DNA of 42,912 bases from Gamarada debralockiae (lineage: Eukaryota; Ascomycota; Leotiomycetes; Helotiales; Hyphodiscaceae): assembly GCA_002803225.1 (NCBI GenBank), contig NXFV01001535.1:1-42912 (forward strand), given 5' to 3'. A program made the position numbers and the translations under genes. Positions 1 to 11,274 of this stretch are shown piece by piece (position 1 is the first letter of the stretch; each line of letters starts with the position of its first letter). The notes beneath the pieces were generated by a model. The model was not told the origin of the DNA. It saw only the letters and a program-made list of their open reading frames with translations, and made no database searches.

Positions 1-198
1 TATATCGATTACGCCGCCTTCAATTTGCTTTTCGTCCCACTCATCTGGTTCTTTTGTCCCGAATCGCAGAGTCTGTCACTCGAGAAGATTGATTTATCCT
101 TCCCTGGCGCGCGGGTCCTGCTGCGCTGCGCTGGGGACCACATATGGGTGAACGTCAGGGATTATTTGTATTGGAGACTGCTTCGTATTCAATCATGA
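1..198 (+). CDS. MFS sugar transporter, C-terminal end (5' part outside window)
   Basis: The frame is open from base 1 and ends with TGA at 196-198, giving the last 65 residues of a protein that starts before the window. The first part reads as the end of a hydrophobic transmembrane segment (YIDYAAFNLLFVPLIWFF). It is followed by CPESQSLSLEKIDLSF, which matches the family motif PET-x-G-x-(S/T)LEEID-x-(L/Y)F that closes the last helix of sugar-porter family MFS transporters. A short cytosolic tail follows. The protein would sit in the plasma membrane and carry a sugar or related polyol by proton symport or facilitated diffusion. The motif is slightly degenerate (PES for PET, LEK for LEE), which is common in divergent members. 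Substrate cannot be judged from this fragment, and whether the upstream part is intact is unknown. Confidence 0.75.
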   Translation, partial: YIDYAAFNLLFVPLIWFFCPESQSLSLEKIDLSFPGARVLLRCAGDHIWVNVRDYLYWRLLRIQS

Positions 199-1209
199 AA
201 CGCCGTACAGAAAGGAAGAGGAACTCCTTGGAATAGAAGAAGTTCCAGGGGCTCTTCTGCAGCTGGATTTGACCGCCTTTCATGAAAAGATTTTCAAACT
301 CAGATCGTGGTGTGGAACTATCAGCTGGTTCACAGAATATTTCATTTGAATGCAAAGCATCGGACTTTGACATATACGCGATACAACTACTGTCAGCCAG
401 TATTAGATTGAAATGCATGCCATTTTGACCTTGCTCCGCCATCCTGAGGATGATCTAGGGTGCTATCTTCAATTCGAAGACTCAACCGACCTGCAAACCT
501 TAAGGACTCATAATGGTTCCAGTCTCTGGGAGTTGCCCTTATCACAAGTAACTAGCAGCTATTTATTGGCATGGTCCAACAGGCTTTCTAGCTGCTCTAG
601 GTATAGAGCAATGGTCGTCTACATGTGGATTGAGCGGTGTAAAGGACATACAACAACGCCACCATAACTTCCCCGAGGACCTTTTTCTTTAGGTATCTTG
701 CTGCCATCTTTCAATAGACTTGAAACTGGATTGCCATCGTGAGTCTGCAAGTGAGCTTTGAATTTGGTTTTCCTGTGGAAGAGGTCGCAGCAGCTAGGAA
801 CAGTGCTTTGAATATGCACATCTTCCCCGAGTGAGTCGTGCGCTCGAGAATGTCTACCACCTTCAGCAAGGAGGAGCTCTACTATATAATCATTCTTAAT
901 GTTTATTACTAATAAGGAGGGAATAATTAGAAGCCTAGTGTAACTTTTATACACTTATTATTAATTAAGCAAGGGTTCTTACAATTATAAGGACCTAGCA
1001 TATAATCCAAGCTATTACAAAGTCTGTAAGCAGGCGGTTCTTTATTGATGACCATGATAATTTTCGCGCCGGTGCCTCTCGAGCTCCGCTGAGGTGGAAA
1101 ATCCATGGCCGATACCGCCGATTTCTTCTTCGGGAACAGTCAAGAAATTGGCATGCCAATGGCCCATGCCACAGCGCATCGTTTATATCACGATTGTCAA
1201 GGGCGTTTT
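199..1209. other. Intergenic, AT-rich in part; possible decayed coding scraps
   Basis: No convincing gene. About 880-1020 is very AT-rich and TA-dinucleotide-rich, which suggests an old mutated repeat. On the minus strand 619-954 is open and includes CCDLFHRKTKFKAHLQTHDG, which loosely resembles a C2H2 zinc finger (C-x12-H-x3-H) but lacks the first Cys at the right spacing. A second minus-strand frame, 155-442, overlaps the transporter end and is not recognised. Both may be remnants. Confidence 0.4.
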
Positions 1210-2800
1210 ACCTACTTAGTTAGATGAGAGCGGAGAAGTCGTACGCGTTTAAAAGCTCTGACGTCGTCGTCGTCGTTGCTTACGTCTCTATTATTGCGTT
1301 TCCTTGAGGCCCTTGCGCCCTCCTTGTCAATTACCTTACTTCTTACCTCCAGGAGGACCACGATCGTGATACTGCGATTTAACTTCTGGGGAATGATCAA
1401 CCTCTGTGATTCCCTGAAAACATATTCCGTACTTTCAACTATGTTCATATCAGCATATCCAGAACAATTCATCAACGTTTGATCAACCACTGTGTGGTGC
1501 TCCTTAATTTCTCCACCTAGCCTTACAACTTGGACAATGGTTACCGAGAAATTCTCTCGTATCTTGAAGTCCATGATCATATCCAAGCGCCATTCAGGCA
1601 AGGAACAAGATCCAACGGGTCGAGATCGTTGAATTTCTCGCTCTAGAATTGATCCGTGGATGGCACACTCCCGTCTTGCGGCTTTCCCTTCGCACGGGAG
1701 ATCAAAGAATCAGGCCGCTAGAACACTTTCAAAGATGTTCCAAAAGTTGATGGGCTCCAGGTGGTATGGCGCTGTTCTTCCGAGAGCGTCTGTTAGGATG
1801 CGAGGTCTTTGGAAGCAGCAGGGTCCGAACTCTTTGGGAATTCCCGATTGTAGGTTGATAGCAGCATTTGTATGTTTTGAAATTTAACATCTAGATCTTT
1901 GCAATGAAAGATTTAAGGTCTGAGCCCAGAGAGAAGAAATAATTTTCGAAGCTTCAGACCAGCATTCGAATTTCTGATACCAAAATGAGGGTTAGGCATA
2001 ATGCCTCCTTTAGCCTGTTGGCATTGATTCCCTTAACCTGCCCTTGCCTATGGTTTTAATCAACCTAATTCTGAATCGTTCCAAGTAGAGCCAGCTCTCA
2101 GGTGTTAGTGTCATCATTCTTGCCATCATTCTTGCGCTCCGCATCTTCGAATCGAGATTCCAGAGCCCTTCCAGTGAGCTTCGTGGGATTGCTCTGCCAA
2201 GTCAGCTCTCAAGAAAGATGGGATCGATAACCCTTATATTTTCAGTGGCCAGCAGTATATTAATCGTAGAGTTGTGCGCATTAATCTCTGTCCGAAAGCT
2301 CGCCAGCTCATCCTTTGCATTCGACCTACCTGAACTTCCTCCCAACATTGCAAATCCTACAGCATGACGCTTCCCATCTCTCAGGCTCCGCTCATACTCT
2401 TTAACCTTCACCAAGAAAGCCTCGATGCATTCTTTGCATCAATCTGCGACTCCGCGCACCGTCTGGTCCAAAGTGTTGAAGCTCGAAAGACTTGTCACAA
2501 CTTCGCGACAGCAACTCAACTCCCAACAACGCGCGACCAAGCGCGACAATTCCCGACACGAGCTCTTAATACTCAGCTACCGCACCTCTCGTGGGGTCAA
2601 GTGTTTTAAAGACGCCTTTCATAGGGATACTGACAGATCACGTCACCGACTGAGAAGCTCAACGGAGCTGGCATGGCTTAGAAATCAAGTTGAGGCTTGC
2701 AACACGATGCTTAAAGAGTCGACGTCCCCTTTCCCAGATAACCAAGTGGGAACTGCTCAAGATGAGAGAGACTTTTGTCGGCGTTGAAGAAAGAGGCTAG
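1210..2800 (-). pseudogene. Decayed fungal NLR-type N-terminal domain plus ubiquitin-like domain protein
   Basis: Read on the minus strand, two family blocks appear in order. Near 2415-2230 is EAFLVKVKEYERSLRDGKR, followed by NAKDELASFRTEINAHNST and INILLAT. This matches the fungal N-terminal helical domain of STAND/ankyrin proteins (pattern K-x-x-Y-x-x-S-L, then K-x-x-(D/E)-L-x-x-(F/L)-R-x-(D/E)-(I/L)-x-x-H-x-x-(S/T)-I-N-(M/I)-L-L). Near 1795-1560 is RILTDALGRTAPYHLEPINF, then a stop (TGA, plus 1710-1712), FFDLPCEGKAARRECAIHGS and PEWRLDMIMDF. That is the fungal ubiquitin-like domain often found behind the helical domain. About 100 further residues stay open to 1212 and end in an Asp-rich, Arg-rich tail. 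In-frame stops and frame changes between the blocks, with no splice signals that repair them, indicate a pseudogene. The stop at 1710 fits CGA to TGA. Domain names are from memory of the families; boundaries are approximate. Confidence 0.6.
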
Positions 2801-3329
2801 AAATCGCATGAGAAGAGTAAAGCATTGGAAATTTGTGGTACAACATACCTCTCTCATTTATATAGTTACAGCTAATAAATGACACGCCACCTTTTCCACA
2901 ACTCATAGAACGCGAAAGCCTGCGACCTCTATCTACATCTCAGAGCTTTACTGACCTGCAAGCAGCACTTGCCGAAATAATTCTAAGGGCATTCCGATTC
3001 CTTGTATCTTTTTTATATCGTTCCAGCCTGGTCAAGTAGCTTAACTCATTTTTCTCCAGCAACTTCGCGTTACGATTTTCTATTAACTTGCAGCTCCCAT
3101 ATCAAGTTTTAAGGCATAGACGAAGTATCAATTTACCCAGAACTTACAAAGGCAATTTCATACCAACTGAAGCTCTTTTGAGACGAGCCCGTTTGGGGTT
3201 TGAGATGAGAGCCCGTTCGGGATGATGAGCCTGTTCGATCGGATGGAAGGTTTCTTCGCTACCTTATATATAGCTATAAAATTACTTGAGAAACGGCTAT
3301 ATTTTTGATTATTTCAAACCCCTAGATCT
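2801..3329. other. Intergenic between two decayed genes on opposite strands
   Basis: No supported gene. A short motif, gagcccgtt, recurs at about 3186 and 3209, with a related gagcctgtt at about 3227. The stretch separates the minus-strand helical/ubiquitin-like relic from the plus-strand HET relic, so it may hold their former divergent promoters. Confidence 0.35.
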
Positions 3330-5050
3330 AGTAGCAAATCTTGATATTAAGTAAAGCGAATGGAGTTTGGTTATGCTGAGGGTTGCCCATGAGGAGGACT
3401 TGCCGGTTATTTTTGCCAGAATCGATCCGATCTGTATCAACCAAGCCCACATCATGGAGCGGAACAGTCAAGTGCGATAGATGGGAGCAATTTATCGGCA
3501 TGCAACTCGAGTGATCGCCTGATTGGGCCCTAAACAAAGATCTGTTTGTCCCAGCCTGCGAAGTCGTAAACATCTGTACGAAAGGCATAAGGACCTCCGT
3601 TACTCCTGTATCTTGGCTTGATGAACACGTGGAACTTCTTTCCAGGAGAAATGTGAATGATGTTGTAGTAAACAATCACGCATGGAATTCGATAAGAGAT
3701 CTTCTTCATCGGCCGGCCTGGAATAGGGTATTCGGTTTTCAGGAGGCTGTCCTTGCCCCCGAGTTGCTTTGGATGTGCGGAGCGGAATTTTGCTCTCTAC
3801 AAGATTTCAAGTTCCTCGTTCCTGGTTGCTTGCCCTTCCAGACCAGGACTACCCCTCATGCATGGACTTTGGGCTTTGGGGGACGTTGACATTGACCGCC
3901 TGTGTTTCGCTAGCTATGGAACTCCTTGTGATGATCAGAATAATGTGGGCTCGAGGAACCTTGCTAGGTTCTCGAAGAGATAATGATTCGACCTCCGGAC
4001 TCGGGTTGAGCATGGTGGATACGGTCCATGGCATACGCGCAACTGATCAGAGGGACAAAGTTTATGGCATTTTTGGGCTTGTAGATTCTCCTATGAAGCT
4101 AGATTACTCGAAGCCTGTCGAAGATGTCTTTTACCACTTTGTACAACCTCATACTGTGCAAGACCTCGGCCTAATTCTCGACAGATCTGGAATAACTCAG
4201 CGAGAGATTTCGAATAAGGAGAGGCACCTGCCATGATGGGTACCGTATTTCGGAATGACACCGTAGGTCTCGTTTGATGCAGAGGGCCAATATAATCCCG
4301 TCGGTGAAAATCTGCCTCTCAATCTTCAACTTCACAGTCCATGCTCTCGAGGTCGCATCCTGTACGCTTGGGGCGTGCTGTGTGACGAGGTAGCAATTGT
4401 TGAAGGGGCGCTAAAACCTTACGACTTATTCACATTCTGTTGCAGCTACATCCGCACTAAGATCAGCAAGAATTACGCACTAAGATCAGCAAGAATTACC
4501 CAACCGGCATACCTCTATTACAAGCATTTTTTAGGGTCTTGCTCGACGACAGGTTCGTAACCGGCAACCGACCTCGAATCATCCCGGGAAACCAGTCCTT
4601 CCAACGACATTCCTGTATTATTTTGAGAGCAATGATCGACTCCTACAAAAAGGTCCACAAAGAGTCTCTGACAGACTCCTTATCGATGCTGTTGGCAGGT
4701 CCGTAGTATAGTAGAAGGTACGGTGATATCTGGTGAGACGTACGAGCTCCGAATTCGGTGGCCGAGAGGTCATCGGAGACCGAAGCGCTAGATCTAAGCT
4801 GTAGATATAAGGGAAGGGTCGAACTTCATATGAAGGGGTAGAGATTTTGAATGGAATTGTTTTTCAAGCCCTATTTTAGACTAGCGCCATATGCACCTCA
4901 GTATCAGGGTGCTCATAACAACAGATGCTTTGCTTATCAAATGGCGAAGATTTTGGAGCAAACTTCTACACAGCATTGTTCGGCGAAACTTACGATGGAG
5001 AGAGCATTTTTGCACATTTGTCTCTAAAGGAGCCTCTAATGCTTGATAGC
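3330..5050 (+). pseudogene. Decayed HET (heterokaryon incompatibility) domain gene
   Basis: HET-family blocks appear in the right order but across frames and stops. At 3400-3525 the sequence reads HEEDLPVIFARIDPICINQA, ERNSQVR, stop, MGAIYRHATRVIA, stop, LG. The family consensus is W-I-D-A-I-C-I-N-Q, then Q-M-x-x-I-Y and V-x-x-W-L-G. At about 3690-3785 comes W-N-S-I-R-D-L-L and RPAWNRVFGFQEAVLAPELL. At about 4040-4140 comes DQRDKVYGIFGLVD and LDYSKPVEDVFYHF. At 4225-4245 LP, stop, WVP replaces the usual LPSWVP. Further on come GRILYAWGVLCDEV (about 4345-4390) and LLDDRFVTGNRPRI (about 4540-4585). Stops lie at 3478-3480 (TAG), 3520-3522 (TGA), 4234-4236 (TGA) and again near 4269. HET proteins trigger cell death after fusion of unlike fungal individuals; this copy cannot make one. 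Confidence 0.8.
4454..4499 (+). repeat. 23-bp tandem duplication inside the HET relic
   Basis: The 23-base unit beginning gcactaagatcagc occurs twice head to tail (4454-4476 and 4477-4499) with no difference seen between copies. As 23 is not a multiple of three, it shifts the frame of the surrounding HET relic. Confidence 0.85.
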
Positions 5051-6561
5051 GTTATAGAATATGCGGCAGTTCTCATTTAAACCGATCTGAAATTTGGCTC
5101 GAATTTTCTTCGGCAAGGATATTTCAGACTCCGAATCAATATATTCTTGAAGGGACAGTGGGACACTCCCCGGAGACAAAGTCTGCCTTTTGATTAGCCC
5201 GAAGGTACTAGTGATTCTACGCAAAAGTCGGCGATCTGTATATTCACGTCGGCCCATGCTTTATCTTAGGTTTCATGTACGGAGAAACGATAGATGATCT
5301 TAGAAAGGTACTCGGGAGCTTGTCAAGTTCGATATTGAATAGTAGCATCGGCCTATCGCCGCAGGCCAGTCGTGGCTGTGGGAAAGCGATAGTACCATAG
5401 ATCGCGAGTCGAAAGGGGATGCCTCATCTTCCTATTCCGACATCGCATTGTCATTGGAATGACTGAACTTTTGGTGCAACTCGAGACGTACGAAAAAGCC
5501 AAGTGTGGAGTGTATGTATTGTGTTCGAAAGCAACGAGCTTCCTCGAGCCTCAATAAGCATTCCGGGAAAGACCGTGAGTAATTCGGACTGCAAAGCTAC
5601 AGATATTAATGCCAGACCCGTCTCCAATTCTCGCCTCTCGACTTGCTGCTGTGCACAGCTTGGTAGCAGTCTCGAGGACGGTAAACCAAAATTGCCTTGC
5701 AATTTCAGAGAGTATGGGAATGCCACAAAGTTCAGATACCAGGTCGACTCGAACGGAATCAGCCTTTTAGATTCAGTTTCTGGCAGCTCTGACGTGGCAG
5801 CTCTGCTTTGGGTTTAGGAAATATTACTTAGAAACAGTTAGCTCAAATGGAAGAAGGACCGTTCTCACAGGCTGCTTGAGGAGATCTTTCCTCGGCATGG
5901 AGCCAAAGCATATCAGAGGGCGCCAAGTTGTCATTGACTCTAAGTGTTACAACTGTTTTCTTTGAGGAAGTAGAGCAGCAGTGTGTCAAAGAGGACACCA
6001 ACTTATGATCTCAACATTAGAGTGATCCAGCTATTTTCGCATAAGTCCGCCGCTTGATAAAGTTGGAGGAAGAATGAAGTCACTCACAGAATTTGAGAAC
6101 CAGTAGCTATCGTGTTCAAATACTCCAAGACATAAAGTCTCTAAAAATTATTCTCATATCACCGTCCACTATCTAGTTACTGTACCTATCGAAGCGAGGA
6201 TATTGGCCTTTGAACTTGACCTCAAAACTTAAGACCATACAAGCTTATTTTGACTGCCGAAACTAAATGATCAAATTTCGATAATCTCTAGTTCCTCTTT
6301 CTCACTCTCCCAATCCGCGCCAATGTTTGGGACGCAACAAAGTAACTGCAAATCTAGAGGCTCTTAGCTTCGATGTGCCCATCACGTGATCTCGATACTA
6401 ACGTCATCCCCAGAAAAAAACATCTGGATCGCAGACTATCTTGGTGATCTACGCAAACGATTTGATAGATCTAGTTCGGTCCGTTACTTAGGCTTCACCG
6501 CCGGGACGTTTGATCAAGCTTTTCGAATTGGATAAGGATTTTGAAGGCATTCCAAAGGAAA
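5051..6561. other. Intergenic, no gene seen
   Basis: Several frames stay open for 70-105 codons on both strands (for example 5503-5817 plus and 5451-5726 minus) but overlap each other, lack recognisable motifs and have no splice pattern supporting them. This may be the tail of the decayed HET gene plus spacer. About 6360-6540 would be the upstream region of the small gene that follows. Confidence 0.35.
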
Positions 6562-6959
6562 ATGGCTCGTCAAATCGTCATCCCAATCGACTTCAACCTC
6601 ACAAACATCTCTCTACATCCCTCAACGGCACTCTCACGACTTCTCTTACACCCATTCACCGTGAGTAATCGCACTGAATATGTGGACGTTACTTTACTTA
6701 GATACGAGTTATCGGATGACTGCCCCCGATGCAGATCCTCACCAACCCTGTCTCGTCGTCATCGCTTGTCGATCGATTCTATAAACATCTTGTCAAGCTG
6801 CCCTTATCGAGCCAATCCCCCTCTCATTTCCCCACCGACGATCGTCTTCCCACCAAAGCTCCCCTGTGGCGTTCCCCTGAAGCTGGTGTGGCGTTGGGAC
6901 CTTCCCTATCCATGCGATCTGGACGCTCACTCATCCGCAGCGACGCCCTCCGCGTCTAA
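6562..6959 (+). CDS. Hypothetical small protein, two exons, 107 aa
   Basis: A candidate gene supported by splicing rather than homology. Exon 1 (6562-6660) starts at ATG in the context aaaATGgc and encodes MARQIVIPIDFNLTNISLHP and 13 more residues. A donor GTGAGT at 6661 and an acceptor GCAG ending at 6734 define a 74-bp intron with TGACTG as a possible branch site. Exon 2 (6735-6959) continues in the same phase as ILTNPVSSSSLVDRFYKHLV and ends at TAA, rich in Ser, Pro and Leu. If the intron is retained, the frame instead stays open to 7245 in a C-rich, Pro/Ser-rich reading that looks less natural. I do not recognise the family. There are no signal peptide, membrane segment or Cys pattern. 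Confidence 0.35.
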
Positions 6960-8625
6960 CCTAGACCCTTTCCTCGCCTTGCAACCGCCTTATGGTGGCA
7001 GTAGCTTCTCGCCGCCACCACTAGCACATGGAAATGGCAGCGATCGCTGCTACCTCAATGCAACACCCCACCTCTCCCCACCGCTCGATGGTCGACCTTC
7101 AAGCCTCACCCTAAGCTGCATGCACCTTCTCACAATGACGGAAAGCTGCAATGCGTTGGCAATCAGTCACTCCTATCACGCTTCATCACCATACCTACCT
7201 GCATCTCCAGGGCCTTCCTTATCGAATGGAATACCCTGCTGCTGATAGATGACCAAGGGCGGAAGCACAGCCTGTGTGCCTGACAGAAAATCCAAGATCC
7301 TCAGGGGTTGAGTTTCTTGGGCCATCTAAGGGTCCTGCAGAAATGGTCAAAGCAGCGTGAGATTAACCACTTGCCGTCCGGAACTGCAAGAGTGACAGAA
7401 TGAGCGGTTTCTGAGCGCTTAGTGTGGTATCGTTTCATGAAGCCGTCTTGGCCGACCGATCTTTGGACGGGTCTGTTTTTAACGAGGTTTTAGACGGTAC
7501 ACGAAACTCGGATTGGTAGTTCGGACGAAAGCCGCTCTATTGTGGCGTATTAGCGGAATATCATGTCATCTCTTGTTTCTTCTTGGGTACGGGATCCGCA
7601 TGCTCGGAATGGCCCTGTTCTGTAGCATACAACAGCCTTCGCCACTACTAACTCGTTGTAGCTCATTTCTTGTCTATCTTTCGTGGCTGGGACCGAGAAC
7701 CCGTGACGATCACTGAATTTAGGGTCATGGACCCCAACCGTCCCAATGGCTATTTGTGCGAAATTAAAGAAAAGAAAAAGTCACTTGGCTTGGACATTCT
7801 AGACCCGAGCGGCCGAGAAAATCAGTTTGCAATTATCCTTGGGCAGCTGAGGAGATGTAAGGGACCAATTCTGGGGCTGGCGCGTTTGAGGATATTGATG
7901 CTACAGTTATTTTAGTCGACAACAAAGTTCATTGCAAAGAGGCCTAGAGCCTTGATTCAGGCTACCACGTGCTACAAGACGTTTGTCTGAAGTTGTTCGG
8001 GATGTTCGATTTCCAAGTTCACATAGTGAAGATAACATTGCAACAGGAAGATAATTGCACTATGCCAAGACGATAAAGATACTGAGTGTAATAGTGTAGC
8101 ATTGTGTAGAGCCAGTCGCCAAATGAAGCCCTCGAGTCTGCCTGTGCAGCCTTGAGCCAAAATACGCCAATGCAACCCGTGCCTCTTGTAGGCAAACTCG
8201 TGCCAACGGAAAGAACATGTCGTTTGCTTCGTAGCTCCGTGTAAAATGCCTTCGTAAAAAATTGTGTACTTTGCTCTCTTCAGAGCCATGAAAGGAATGT
8301 AATGCAGTAATAAGCAGCAGAAATATGTGCTAGAAAAGGAGGAAGCAGATTAACGTTCCCAAGAAAAGACCTTCCGAAACTAGTATCGGGCCATGCAGAG
8401 TACGTTAGAGCCTTTCCAATGCAAAACCTCTAAACGAGACCGAAGGAATGGATATAGAGGACAAGGTGTTCCGAGGTGAGGAACTGGTATCTTAGAAAAC
8501 ATGACGCCGCCGAAATCATCCGCCCCCCCCTTTAAGCTAATACATGATGAGATCCATAACAATTACATGACCATTCGGGTCGTGGGTATATCTGATATAA
8601 GTAACAAGTATGTAGAAGAAAAGTA
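6960..8625. other. Intergenic, C-rich then mixed; downstream flank of the grainyhead gene
   Basis: About 6960-7240 is unusually C-rich on the plus strand. A plus-strand frame at 7670-7915 (begins MSIFRGWDREPVTITEFRV) and a minus-strand frame at 7972-8289 are open but match nothing I know and lack splice support. The last few hundred bases should include the 3' UTR of the minus-strand gene ending at 8626. Confidence 0.35.
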
Positions 8626-11274
8626 TTAGAATATTAAGCGGAGCTCGTATCCTTCGGTTTGTACGACGTTCTGAGTTCCACTGGTGTTGTCGCTGTCAAC
8701 AGCAACATCGACAGCCATCTCCCACTCGCACTTTGGTTGTGATGAAGGCACATTATGAACCTCCGCGATTTCCATTATGAGGTCCTGGCCTTCTGCGAGT
8801 TCCCGGATAACATCGTCGTCCATTTCAACTTGCAAGCCACGGTCGAGGATATGGAGTGTTCTGAGGATTTTGGTGGCCTCCAGGTTCCATTTCGAAGCTA
8901 TGGCGTTCGTGAAGTCTTTCAGGCTGCGGTGATTGAGATAGATGGCGCGGTAGTACTCGGGTTTGTCTGGCTGCATCGGGTCTCGCAGGAGGACATAGAA
9001 GCATGCCACCGGCTTTATGAGTCTCCCAATTACTGGTGGTTTGTATGCTGCATCGACTCCCAAAGCTTCGATCCATCCACTCAAACTGCCGGTTTCGTCG
9101 GTTTTCGGTATTTTTGTGAGCTGGTCGGGTGGACTGGCAAGCTGTTGAGGATTTGAAGATTTTACTTCCGCGGGAGCTAACTGTTGAAAATCTCCCCAGT
9201 GTCCAGGGGCGTTGGGTGCCGAAGTACCCATTGCTTGAGAATGTAAAGATATCGAGCTGGGAGAAGGCGAAACAAGAGATGAAGTTCCTGTCGTGGAACT
9301 GCGATCGCTACTCCTCTGTTGCCATACAGCATTTCCTCTCGAGTCCACCTTTGTGAGATCAAGTGGTTCACCAGCTAACGCCACCGGATGAAGATCTGGA
9401 TCATCCTGTTCAGATCCGCGAAGATAGAGTACGCTGACCGGCCTAGTGCTCGTGAACATGTCTTGCATGATTTGGAGCTTGAAATGGAGGTCCTCTTCGA
9501 TAGGTAATCGCCCTCCAGCTGATGAAGCGGATGACATGGACCACGTCCTCTTGTGCTTCTGAACTTTGCCTGGTCGTTGGCTCGGTTGCGCCTTTGTCGA
9601 GATCGATCCTGTTCGTTTTCTTTTACCAAAGTCCTTCAAGCCAGACTCAGCCTGTGCAATTTGCTGCTTCAGTTTGTCGATGGTCTTTTTGACGTGTGCG
9701 ACATCATTCGAAAGCTTGCGTTCGGCTCCATGGTCTCTGAATAGCTTGACTTTGCAGAATGCAACTTCTGAAAAGTCCGCTACAGAGTGTGGAGATCCTG
9801 TCCCGAGGGTCTCTGTTTTGGCGCAAAGACGGACAGGTATTCCTTTAACACCTTTTGAATGACTGAAGTCCGTGGATAGAAAATTGAAGCGAACGGCGAT
9901 GTTGCATTCTGTTGACCCGTTGATACCGGGCGTCCAAATGACGGAGAAGCCGTCGAAAGATGCAGTATCAAGATCAACTCGAGTTTTCTTGTCGTCGCTT
10001 TCAGCCGGCTGATTTGCTTCAACGTACTCAACGGCCTGAAGCTTGCCGCCTCGCTGATGAGCTTCATTCGTTCCTCTTCCCTCTTTCCACAGCTGCCAAC
10101 ACGTTGCAGGACGTTGTCGCTGTTGCTCGTCTTCGAAAGAGATCCGAATGAAAGTGCGGTACCGAGTCCCAGTAGGCACAGGAATCGTCGGTGCTGTATC
10201 GACAATTGAAACCGAATAAGCTTGGCCTTTGTTGAGGTAGGTAACGGGGATTTCGTCTGCGTGCTTGATCATCGCAGTTGGCGCGTTCAAAGTGACATGG
10301 AACCGGAACTTTTCAGCAGAAGGAGGCATCGGCGCAGACATGGCCATGTCATACTGCGTCGGTTGGAAGGTCATCACAGGAGACTGGTGAAGAGTAGCTT
10401 CCATAGAGCCCATCCTTCCCTGGTCATCCATAGGAGACCCATCATGCTCCATGGTTTCATATCCAGTATCCTGGTGCACAAATGAGGATGGGGCATATGA
10501 TGTTTGCTGTTGCTGCTGTTGCTGCTGCTGCGGATGACCAAATGGATTGTAGTTTTGAAATTGGGGTGGCATATGATGGCTAAATGCCGACATATCCATC
10601 ATGGTTGCGGTGTGAAGCCCATCCGCTGAAGTTGGAAGGGAGAGGGGTGTTCCTAGGCCCATTCCCATGCCCATCCCGGGGGTGTGAAGGTCGCCAGCTT
10701 GATTATGATACAACGTGTTTGTACTTCCTGGTGTGGGAGTATAGTATCCCGGCGGTTGATTTGCAAAATTGCTGAAAGCGAACGAGTTTGGATCGAGGAG
10801 GGAGGGTGTAAACCGCCATGGTTCGTGTTGCGCCCTGGGTGTCGGGTCGAGATCTTTGATCTCTTCGTGGCCGAGGCTGTGATGTCTGTTGAAGAGATGT
10901 CAGTACGTTTCTGGGAAATAACGTTTTCACATATGCGATTTCCTTCAATATTTCTTCATATTTTCAGAAATTCAGCACGGATGTTGACATACCTTTCAGG
11001 TTGTGGTCCGCCAGCAATTGCGTCGCCAAGTGAAGTATTCCCAGAATTGGATCCGGCCTGGGTTGTTGCGGTCCCTACTTCTGGGAAAGTTTGACGGAAG
11101 TTGGCGATGAACTCATCGCCAGGCTTTTGTGAGGATGTCCTGCGACACAAAAATTGTTAAGATATATTTCTCATCTTGGCACCAAGGACGCGCCTGAACA
11201 CAGAAACCTTTGGCGGCCACCTGCGCATGGACTCCATCGTCTAAGGATCTAGTTGCTTACCGATTTCGAAACAT
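8626..11274 (-). CDS. Grainyhead/CP2-family transcription factor, 806 aa, three exons
   Basis: Exons on the minus strand: 11274-11261 (14 nt, M-F-R-N plus CG), 11139-10993 (147 nt) and 10885-8626. Introns (121 and 107 bp) have donors GTAAGC and GTATGT and acceptors GCAG and ACAG. The joined frame gives 806 aa. The N-terminus reads MFRNRTSSQKPGDEFIANFR, then WRFTPSLLDPNSFAFSNF. A polyQ run lies near residue 175 and a Met/Gly-rich stretch near 120. The CP2/grainyhead DNA-binding region begins about residue 245 with EKFRFHVTLNAPTAMIKHAD and includes TRYRTFIRISFEDEQQRQRP and ECNIAVRFNFLSTDFSHSKG, ending near 460. The C-terminal 110 residues (SGWIEALGV through LRTLHILDRGLQVEMDDDVI) fit the family's dimerisation region. 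The Neurospora relative CSP-2 acts in conidial separation and wall remodelling, so a developmental, cell-wall role in the nucleus is inferred. It appears intact. Confidence 0.93.

Noticed and set aside
6541..7245. A 234-codon open frame read straight through 6541-7245
   Set aside because: It runs through a good GTGAGT...GCAG intron and gives a Pro/Ser-rich product; the spliced 107-aa reading is more natural, though also unproven.
7670..7915. Plus-strand 81-codon frame with WDREPVTITEFRVMDPNRP
   Set aside because: It looks protein-like but stands alone with no family match, no start support and no neighbouring exon.
9780..10205. A 141-codon open frame on the minus strand within the grainyhead gene
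   Set aside because: It is an out-of-frame shadow of the conserved CP2 domain.
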